Shown here: piece after piece, positions 10,506-16,282 of the stretch
Layout of the letters: the number at the start of each line of letters is the position of its first letter
Position numbering within the stretch: the stretch's first letter is position 1
Origin: Aminomonas paucivorans DSM 12260
GTDB lineage: Bacteria; Synergistota; Synergistia; Synergistales; Synergistaceae
Assembly: GCF_000165795.1 (NCBI RefSeq)
Contig: NZ_CM001022.1
Location: 744,001 to 808,000 of the forward strand
Length of the DNA stretch: 64,000 bases
Direction of reading: 5' to 3'
The notes under the pieces: generated by a model
What the model was told of the DNA's origin: nothing
What the model saw: only the letters and a program-made list of their open reading frames with translations
Databases searched by the model: none
Translations under genes and position numbers: made by a program

Positions 10506-11045
10506 CTAGGAGATCCCTGCGCAGGAAAGCCGCAGGGGAATCTCTTCCGAGAAGGGGAGGGTGGCGGCGAAGCCCGTGCGCTGCATGCCCACGGCTCCCG
10601 AACCCGCCACCTCCAGGACCCCGTAGGGGCGGAAGGCCTCCATGCAGGCCTCCATCTTTCCCTGATCCCCCGTCACCTCCAGGGTCACCGCGTCGGTGCC
10701 CATGTCCACCACCCGGCACCGGAAGACCTCCGCGGTCTGGAGCACGTGGGGTCGAACCTCCAGGGGGGCCCGGACCTTGATGAGGGAGAGCCAGCGCTCC
10801 ACGTACTTGCTGCGGCTCAGCTCCTCCACCGTCACCACTTCCACCAGCCTCTCCAACTGCTTCGCCAGAAGGGACATGCCTCGCTCGTCCGCCTCCACCA
10901 CCACGGTGAACCGGGAAAAGCCGGTGGTGTCGGTGCGTCCGACGCTCAAGCTCTCGATGTTGTAGCCTCGTCGGTAGATGAGGCCGGCGATACGCATCAG
11001 AACGCCCGGATGGTCCTCTGTCAAAACGCTCAACGTGCACTTCAT
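10506..11045 (-). CDS. ilvN: Acetolactate synthase, regulatory (small) subunit
   Basis: Valine-binding regulatory subunit of acetolactate synthase, 179 residues. An N-terminal ACT domain (VLTEDHPGVLMRIAGLIYRR, then GYNIESLSVGRTD) is followed by the ALS small-subunit C-terminal domain (LIKVRAPLEVRPHVLQTAEVFRCRVVDMG). It is the first structural gene after the attenuator and follows an AAAGGAGGG site. Placing the regulatory subunit first and the catalytic subunit seventh is uncommon; ilvB and ilvN are usually adjacent. Confidence 0.94.
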   Translation of the reverse strand: MKCTLSVLTEDHPGVLMRIAGLIYRRGYNIESLSVGRTDTTGFSRFTVVVEADERGMSLLAKQLERLVEVVTVEELSRSKYVERWLSLIKVRAPLEVRPHVLQTAEVFRCRVVDMGTDAVTLEVTGDQGKMEACMEAFRPYGVLEVAGSGAVGMQRTGFAATLPFSEEIPLRLSCAGIS

Positions 11046-11083
11046 CGCGTTGTCCCTCCTTTGCTCTCTTGGTGGACTCGGGG

Positions 11084-11121
11084 ATATAAAAAAGGGCCGG
11101 GACCCGTACGGGTCCCGGCCC
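11084..11121 (-). terminator. Attenuator terminator ahead of ilvN
   Basis: A perfect 28-nt palindrome (11094-11121; half-site GGGCCGGGACCCGT) is followed on the minus strand by six U residues (11088-11093) and UAUA. It lies between the leader-peptide stop and the ilvN ribosome site, exactly where an attenuation terminator should be. Part of its 5' arm and loop is complementary to the leader coding region (see 11102-11180). Confidence 0.9.
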
Positions 11122-11180
11122 TGGAGAGCGCTGCCGTGGCGCGACTACGCGCCGGCCGCCCCAGGGGGGGACCCACGGGT
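11102..11180 (-). promoter_or_regulatory. Alternative antiterminator pairing and pause hairpin
   Basis: Read on the minus strand, ACCCGTGGGTCCC (11168-11180, the Thr-Arg-Gly-Ser codons right after the Leu/Val run) can pair with GGGACCC-gt-ACGGGT (11102-11116) inside the terminator: 13 bp with a 2-nt bulge. That pairing would destroy the terminator. Between them lies a 6-bp hairpin, GGCGCG-TAGT-CGCGCC (11138-11153), with the leader stop codon in its loop. This is the classic arrangement in which a ribosome stalled on Leu/Val codons allows antitermination; folding is inferred by eye. Confidence 0.75.
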
Positions 11181-11267
11181 AATCAGTACCAGTACCAGCG
11201 CCAGCACCAGCGACAGAACGGAAGAGCAGAAGAAGCCTTCGGAAGCGGTCATGGCCTGTCGGTTCAC
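11145..11267 (-). CDS. Branched-chain operon leader peptide (ilv/leu attenuator peptide)
   Basis: A 40-codon reading frame starts with GTG at 11267, six nt after AAAGGAGGGG, and stops with TAG at 11145-11147. Residues 17-29 read VLSLVLALVLVLI: six Leu, four Val and one Ile in thirteen codons. The tail TRGSPPGAAGA resembles the Pro-Gly-Ala tail of enterobacterial ilv leaders. An in-frame ATG at 11252 is an alternative start. It sits between a good promoter and a perfect terminator directly ahead of ilvN, so its job is almost surely to sense charged Leu/Val/Ile tRNA through ribosome stalling. It is too short for ordinary gene calling. Confidence 0.88.
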   Translation of the reverse strand: MNRQAMTASEGFFCSSVLSLVLALVLVLITRGSPPGAAGA

Positions 11268-11329
11268 GGGTATCCCCTCCTTTGCGGTGGAATGCGGTTC
11301 GGACCGACCGAACCGGGAAATTGCGTGAC

Positions 11330-11358
11330 ATTCTAGGGACTCTCGGGAGAATCGTCAA
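11330..11358 (-). promoter_or_regulatory. Promoter of the ilv-leu operon
   Basis: On the minus strand TTGACG (11353-11358) and TAGAAT (11330-11335) are separated by exactly 17 nt, a near-consensus housekeeping-sigma promoter. The start site would fall near 11323, about 55 nt before the leader-peptide GTG. Confidence 0.8.
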
Positions 11359-11397
11359 GGGTTTCCTCGGCGAATCCCCGCGAATCCTCGGGGGGGC

Positions 11398-11426
11398 TGC
11401 AAAGGTTTTCTCCGGTGGGGTACAAT
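11398..11426 (+). promoter_or_regulatory. Possible promoter of the response-regulator gene
   Basis: TACAAT at 11421-11426 is a fair -10 box, with a weak TGCAAA 17 nt upstream. It is divergent from the ilv promoter. The rest of the 288-nt intergenic region holds the ilv promoter, the leader ribosome site and nothing else recognisable. Confidence 0.4.
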
Positions 11427-11555
11427 AAGACGAAGTATTCCCTAATCCATCCTCCGAGCTGCGGTGCCTAAAGACGTGAGGTCCAGGGTTCGCAGCCGTC
11501 TAGGGTGTCCCTGGAAACGGGGGTGCCTCCCTTCCGGAAAGGAGGACGGCAATCC

Positions 11556-12266
11556 ATGCCTGTGCTGGAAGCGCTCATCGCCGAGGCGGACCCGATGCTT
11601 CGTTCCCTCTACGCCGAATACCTGTCCCGGACCCGGGGCTACTGCCTCGGCGGCTACGCCACCTCGGGGCCGGAGCTGTTTCGCTGTCTCCAGAATCGGC
11701 GTCCCGCCCTGGTCCTCCTGGATCTGTTCCTTCCCGAGTTCGGAGGCCAGGAGGGGCTTAGGCGTTCCCGGACGGAATTCTCCCGGGTGGACCATATCAT
11801 CCTCTCCGAGGGGGACGACCCGGACACGGTCCGGGGGGCCCTGTGTCTCGGGGCCTTCGACTACCTCATCAAACCCTTCACCTTCGACCGTTTCCACGCC
11901 GCCCTGGACGCCTACGGCAACTACTACTGGGGGCTGACGGGGCGCAAGACCCCCTGGAGGCAGGCGGACCTGGACAAGATCCTCCACGGCAGGACCGTCG
12001 GTCGAGGGGGAGAGGTGGGGATTCCCAAGGGCCTTCAGGAACCGGTGCTCCGTCAGGTGGTCCGGGTCCTGCAGGTGGCGGAGTGTCCCCTCGCTGCGGC
12101 GGAGATGGGGGAGCGTCTGGGCCTGTCCCGCTCCACCGCCCGGCGCTACCTGGAGTTCCTCGTGGAGACCGAACTGGTCCGGGTGGAACACGCCTACAAG
12201 GAGATCGGCCGTCCCCTGAAGCAGTACGTCCTGAAACGCACCGCCTCCCCCCTGGCGTCTTTCTGA
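11556..12266 (+). CDS. Response regulator, CitB/DcuR type (orphan)
   Basis: Two-domain transcription regulator, 236 residues. The receiver domain (about 1-125) has the acidic pair near the N-terminus, the phospho-acceptor Asp56 in VLLDLFLPE, and the conserved Lys in FDYLIKPFTFDRF. The C-terminal region carries a winged helix typical of the CitB/DcuR/MalR family (LGLSRSTARRYLEFLVETELVRVEH, then GRPLKQYVL). Such regulators usually sit beside a PAS-containing citrate/C4-dicarboxylate sensor kinase; none is here. The start follows AAAGGAGG; a longer upstream frame lacks such a site. Its neighbours suggest control of the two downstream aldehyde dehydrogenases, but this is inference. Confidence 0.88.
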   Translation: MPVLEALIAEADPMLRSLYAEYLSRTRGYCLGGYATSGPELFRCLQNRRPALVLLDLFLPEFGGQEGLRRSRTEFSRVDHIILSEGDDPDTVRGALCLGAFDYLIKPFTFDRFHAALDAYGNYYWGLTGRKTPWRQADLDKILHGRTVGRGGEVGIPKGLQEPVLRQVVRVLQVAECPLAAAEMGERLGLSRSTARRYLEFLVETELVRVEHAYKEIGRPLKQYVLKRTASPLASF

Positions 12267-12346
12267 AGGAACCCAAGCCGGACGAAAACGAAAAGGAGAG
12301 ATAACGGACAAAAAGGAGTAATGGTCCGAATTTCATCTCCATAAAA

Positions 12347-12361
12347 TGCAACATAGTTGCA
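12347..12361 (+). promoter_or_regulatory. Operator-like palindrome upstream of the P5C dehydrogenase gene
   Basis: TGCAAC-ATA-GTTGCA is a perfect 6+6 inverted repeat in an unusually AT-rich stretch between the response regulator and the dehydrogenase. It may be a binding site or part of the transcript start region. No protein can be assigned from sequence alone. Confidence 0.45.
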
Positions 12362-12376
12362 ATATGTTCTACCCTT

Positions 12377-12398
12377 CCTCCGTGAACACTCACGGAGG
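12377..12398 (+). promoter_or_regulatory. Hairpin covering the ribosome site of the P5C dehydrogenase gene
   Basis: CCTCCGTGA (12377-12385), loop ACAC, TCACGGAGG (12390-12398): a perfect 9-bp stem with a tetraloop. Its 3' arm contains the GGAGG that begins the GGAGGAGG ribosome site, which ends 8 nt before the ATG at 12409. It could limit translation initiation or act as a switch. Confidence 0.55.
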
Positions 12399-12408
12399 AG
12401 GTCAGGAA

Positions 12409-14037
12409 ATGAACAACGCTCTGTACAGTTTCTCTCAGCCCTGCAACGAGCCGGTCCTGGGATATCTGCCCGGGTCTCCGGAACGGGCGGCCCTGGAGGC
12501 GGAGCTGGAGCGCCAGAGCTCCCTGCAGCCGGAGATCCCCCTGATCATCGGGGGGCGTCCGGTGCGCACCGGACGCCTGGGCAAGGTCACCATGCCCTGC
12601 GACCATGGACACCTGCTCGCCACGGTCCACCGGGCGGGGGCGACGGAAGTGCGGCAGGCCATCGACGCGGCGTTGGCCGCTCGGGAGGATTGGCTGAACC
12701 TCTCCTACCACGAGAGGGGAGCCATCTTCCTCAAGGCGGCGGAGCTGATCTCCAAGCGCTACCGCGCTCTCCTGAACGCCGCCACCATGTTGGGGCAGGG
12801 GAAGAACGCCTTCCAGGCGGAGATCGATGCGGCCTGCGAGGTGATCGACTACCTCCGGTTCAACGTGCACTTTGCCTCCCGGATCTACGCGGACCAGCCC
12901 CTCATGGGGTCGGACAGCATCAACCGCATGGAGTACCGTCCCCTGGAGGGGTTCGTCTTTGCCGTCACCCCCTTCAACTTCACCGCCATCGCCCTGAACC
13001 TCAACCTGGCCCCTGTGCTCATGGGCAACGTGACGATCTGGAAGCCCGCCTCCACGGCGGTGCTGTCCTCGTACTACCTCATGAAGGTCCTCCAGGAGGC
13101 GGGGCTCCCCGACGGGGTGATCAACTTCCTCCCCGCCTCGGGAGCGGAACTCACCGAGACGGTCCTGGACGATCCGAACTTGGCGGGGATCCACTTCACC
13201 GGGTCCAACGGGGTTTTCAACGCCCTATGGCGGGGGGTGGCGAACCGACTGGACCGCTACCGCAGCTATCCTCGTCTGGTGGGAGAGACGGGGGGCAAGG
13301 ATTTCGTCTTCGCCCACGCCTCCGCGGACATCGCGGCCTTGTCCACGGGGATTCTCCGGGGAGCCTTCGAGTACCAGGGTCAGAAGTGTTCCGCCGCTTC
13401 CCGGGCCTACATCCCCCGTTCTCTGTGGCCGGAGGTGCGCCAACGGCTGGTGGAGGGGATCCAATCCATGAAGATGGGGGACGTCCGGGACCTGGACTGT
13501 TTCGTCAACGCAGTCATCGACCGCAAGTCCTTCGAGAGCATCCAGGGGTACGTGGAGAAGGCCAAGGCTTCCCCGGACGCGAAGATCCTGGCGGGAGGGG
13601 AAGGGGATGCCTCCACGGGCTACTTCTTCCGACCCACGCTGATCGAGGCCCTGGATCCGCGCTTCGTCACCATGGAGGAGGAGATCTTCGGCCCCGTGAT
13701 GACGGTGTACGTCTACGAGGACGAGCGCTTCGAGGAGACCCTGCACCTCTGCGACCGCACCTCCCCCTACGCCCTCACCGGGGCGGTGTTTGCCCAGGAT
13801 CGGTACGCCTTCGTCCAGGCCTGCCGGACCCTCCGGTACGCCGCGGGGAATTTTTACCTCAACGACAAGCCCACGGGGGCCATGGTGGGGCTGCAGCCCT
13901 TCGGGGGAGCCCGGGGCTCCGGGACCAATGACAAGGCGGGAAGCGGCCTGAACCTGCTCCGGTGGGTGAGCCCCCGCACCGTCAAGGAAACCCTGCTGCC
14001 CGCCACGGATTGGCGTTATCCCTACATGACCCGCTGA
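12409..14037 (+). CDS. pruA: L-glutamate gamma-semialdehyde (1-pyrroline-5-carboxylate) dehydrogenase
   Basis: NAD-dependent oxidation of glutamate semialdehyde to glutamate, the last step of proline and ornithine breakdown. It has 542 residues, the length of the ALDH4 branch. The catalytic Cys is in FEYQGQKCSAASRAYIP and the general-base Glu in LVGETGGKDFVF; AVTPFNFTAIALNL and the C-terminal FGGARGSGTNDKAG are characteristic of P5C dehydrogenases. The start MNNALYSFS follows GGAGGAGG; in-frame Met codons further up lack a site. No proline dehydrogenase is adjacent. Translation may be modulated by the hairpin at 12377-12398. Confidence 0.93.
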   Translation: MNNALYSFSQPCNEPVLGYLPGSPERAALEAELERQSSLQPEIPLIIGGRPVRTGRLGKVTMPCDHGHLLATVHRAGATEVRQAIDAALAAREDWLNLSYHERGAIFLKAAELISKRYRALLNAATMLGQGKNAFQAEIDAACEVIDYLRFNVHFASRIYADQPLMGSDSINRMEYRPLEGFVFAVTPFNFTAIALNLNLAPVLMGNVTIWKPASTAVLSSYYLMKVLQEAGLPDGVINFLPASGAELTETVLDDPNLAGIHFTGSNGVFNALWRGVANRLDRYRSYPRLVGETGGKDFVFAHASADIAALSTGILRGAFEYQGQKCSAASRAYIPRSLWPEVRQRLVEGIQSMKMGDVRDLDCFVNAVIDRKSFESIQGYVEKAKASPDAKILAGGEGDASTGYFFRPTLIEALDPRFVTMEEEIFGPVMTVYVYEDERFEETLHLCDRTSPYALTGAVFAQDRYAFVQACRTLRYAAGNFYLNDKPTGAMVGLQPFGGARGSGTNDKAGSGLNLLRWVSPRTVKETLLPATDWRYPYMTR

Positions 14038-14156
14038 CGCAGGAAGCCGTTCCCTTCCGTGGGGACGGCCTCTCGTTTTGTCCGAGCCGCTTCGCGGGAG
14101 AGGGCTGCTCTGCTCTCTTCAGTTGGTATGCAGAGATCGAGGGGGAGGATCGTACG

Positions 14157-15731
14157 ATGGGTACCACGACCATGACGAGCGTGCTGAGGGATTCCATCCT
14201 TGCGGAGGTGGGGTTGGAAGAGGTTCCTTCCGGGGCGACCTTGGGCGGGAGCGGCGGGTGGCTGGACGTGCACGGGCCGGAGCTGGTCTCCCGCTCCCCA
14301 ACGGATGGACAGGAGATCGCTCGGATCCGGCAGGCCGACGGATCCGACCTGGCTCGGGTCCTCGACGGGGCCAGGGAAGGGTTCAGGACCTGGTCCGCCA
14401 TGCCCGCCCCCCGGCGCGGGGAGGTGGTGCGGCGCATCGGGACGCAGCTACGCCGGTACAAGGAGCCCCTGGCCCGGCTCATCACCCTGGAGATGGGGAA
14501 GATCCTCCCGGAGGCTCGGGGAGAGGTCCAGGAGATGATCGACATCGCCGACTTCGCCGTGGGACTCAGCAGGCAGCTGTACGGCATGACCACCCACAGC
14601 GAGCGGCCCGGTCATCGGTTGTACGAACAGTGGCACTCCCTGGGGCCGGTGGGGGTCGTCACGGCCTTCAACTTCCCCAGCGCGGTCTGGAGTTGGAACG
14701 CCATGCTCGCGGGGGTCTGCGGGGACACGGTTGTCTGGAAGCCCAGTTCCCAGACCCCCCTGGTGACCTTGGCGGTGCAGCGGATCCTGGAGCCCGTCCT
14801 GGACGAGTTCGACCTTCGGGGTGTGTTTACCGCCGTCGTCGGTCCGGGGCGCAGCGTGGGAGAGGAGCTGCTTCGGTCGCCCCACATCCCCCTGCTCAGC
14901 GTCACCGGCAGCGGTTCCGTGGGAGCCCACGTGGCTCAGGTGGTGGGGGCGCGCATGGGACGCACCATCCTGGAGCTGGGGGGCAACAACGCCGTGATCG
15001 TCCGGGAGGACGCCTGCCTGGACGACGCGCTTCAGGCGGTCTTCTTCGGGGCGGTGGGGACGGCGGGACAGCGCTGCACCAGTACCCGCAGGGTGATCCT
15101 GCACCCTCGGATCGCCAAGCCGTTCCTGGACCGTCTCTGCTCGGCCTACCGCCATCTGAAGGTCGACCATCCCCTGTGGACGGACCCCCACGTGGGTCCC
15201 GTGACCACCCCCGAGGCCATGGAGGACATGGAGTCGGCCATCCGGGAGGCCCGAGACGCCGGGGGGACCCTGCTGGCGGGGGGAGACCGCGTTCCTGTGG
15301 AGGGAGCGCCGGAGGGATACTACATCCGCCCGGCCATCATGAGGGCGGAGAACCACTGGCCGGTGGTGCAGAGGGAGACCTTCGCTCCCCTCCTCTACGT
15401 CATGGAGGCGGAGAGCATGGAGGAGGCCCTGGCTCTGCAGAACGGCGTGCCTCAGGGCTTGAGCTCCTCTTGCTTCACCAATTCCCTGCGGGACGCGGAG
15501 CGGTTCCTCTCGGTCCGGGGGTCGGACTGCGGCATCGCCAACATCAACCTGGGGACGTCGGGAGCTGAAATCGGCGGGGCCTTCGGGGGCGAAAAGGAGA
15601 CCGGCGGCGGCCGGGAATCGGGGTCCGACGCCTGGAAAGCCTACATGCGCCGCCAGACCGTCACCATCCACTGGGAGGATGGTTTGGAACTGGCACAGGG
15701 CGTGGTCTTCAAGCTGCCCGGGGAGGCATGA
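14157..15731 (+). CDS. Aldehyde dehydrogenase, ALDH7 type (aminoadipate/piperideine-6-carboxylate dehydrogenase-like)
   Basis: NAD-dependent aldehyde dehydrogenase, 524 residues. The catalytic Cys lies in FFGAVGTAGQRCTSTRRV and the Glu in ILELGGNNAVIV, and the C-terminal GAEIGGAFGGEKETGGGRESGSDAWKAYMRR-type block (15567-15654) is typical of the ALDH7 (antiquitin/AmaB) branch, which oxidises aminoadipate semialdehyde in lysine breakdown. The start at 14157 follows GGGGGAGG. It lies 119 nt after pruA with no obvious terminator, so the two may be one transcript for amino-acid-derived aldehydes. Substrate is inferred from branch resemblance only. Confidence 0.85.
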   Translation: MGTTTMTSVLRDSILAEVGLEEVPSGATLGGSGGWLDVHGPELVSRSPTDGQEIARIRQADGSDLARVLDGAREGFRTWSAMPAPRRGEVVRRIGTQLRRYKEPLARLITLEMGKILPEARGEVQEMIDIADFAVGLSRQLYGMTTHSERPGHRLYEQWHSLGPVGVVTAFNFPSAVWSWNAMLAGVCGDTVVWKPSSQTPLVTLAVQRILEPVLDEFDLRGVFTAVVGPGRSVGEELLRSPHIPLLSVTGSGSVGAHVAQVVGARMGRTILELGGNNAVIVREDACLDDALQAVFFGAVGTAGQRCTSTRRVILHPRIAKPFLDRLCSAYRHLKVDHPLWTDPHVGPVTTPEAMEDMESAIREARDAGGTLLAGGDRVPVEGAPEGYYIRPAIMRAENHWPVVQRETFAPLLYVMEAESMEEALALQNGVPQGLSSSCFTNSLRDAERFLSVRGSDCGIANINLGTSGAEIGGAFGGEKETGGGRESGSDAWKAYMRRQTVTIHWEDGLELAQGVVFKLPGEA

Positions 15732-15750
15732 TGCGTCCGTAGTTCGGGAT

Positions 15751-15797
15751 GGCCGGCTGCGCCGACGACGATCCGGATCGAATCGGCGCGGTCGGCC
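15751..15797 (+). terminator. Hairpin after the ALDH7 gene, probable terminator
   Basis: GGCCGGCTGCGCCGA (15751-15765) pairs, with G-U wobbles, with TCGGCGCGGTCGGCC (15783-15797), and the loop contains the palindrome GATCCGGATC. A T-run (CTTTTTCTC) follows only about 20 nt later, so it is a strong structure but not a textbook terminator. Confidence 0.5.
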
Positions 15798-15978
15798 CTT
15801 CAGGTTCCCGAATCGGCTTTTTCTCTTCTGAAAGGTGGCGGCGGGCGTGCGGCGTGTGAGCCGGACGTCTATGGGGGATTGTCCGCCCAAAAACAATCAA
15901 AAAGATTCAAAAAGGGACGATTTCTTGTTCCCCCCCGCTCCTTCCCGTAGCATTCCAGCTAATCAGATCCCGCAACAC

Positions 15979-16140
15979 GCCTCCGAGCCCGGACGCCTAA
16001 GGGGCAACGCCCTACGGTGCCGGGCCAACGGGTCCTCCCGGAAACGGAAGGACCTCCCGCGTTTGGAAAGGGGGCACCGGAAGCACCACCTTCCCTCGGG
16101 GGTTTCGGCGGTCGAGGGCCCGCCGGTATCCTCCGAGCCC
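15979..16140 (+). ncRNA. Candidate structured 5' leader (possible Moco-type riboswitch) of the molybdoenzyme gene
   Basis: The 551-nt gap 15732-16282 contains no gene, an A-rich patch (about 15886-15920) and then a compact structured stretch. Visible pairings: CGGTGCC (16015-16021) with GGCACCG (16073-16079), enclosing GGTCCT (16031-16036) with AGGACC (16049-16054); a small AGGG/CCCT hairpin (15999-16012); CGGCGG (16106-16111) with CCGCCG (16120-16125). An 11-nt direct repeat, CCTCCGAGCCC, occurs at 15980 and again at 16130. A structured leader ahead of a molybdenum enzyme suggests the Moco/Tuco RNA family, but I cannot confirm the consensus by eye. Confidence 0.4.
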
Positions 16141-16282
16141 CTGTCCCTGCGCGACCGAAAGCGTGAAGCGGCGTTTCGATGCGGTGCGTCCTGGGGGCGT
16201 GCCGGCGCGGAGACGGCCTGCGGAGGTTCCGCCACGGAGGGGAACCAGGGTGAACCAAACGGGAGGGGAAGGGGAAGAAGAG

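Noticed and set aside
11084-11300. T-box riboswitch ahead of ilvN
   Set aside because: No T-box sequence or specifier-loop architecture is seen on the minus strand, while a translated Leu/Val-rich leader with alternative pairings explains the terminator fully.
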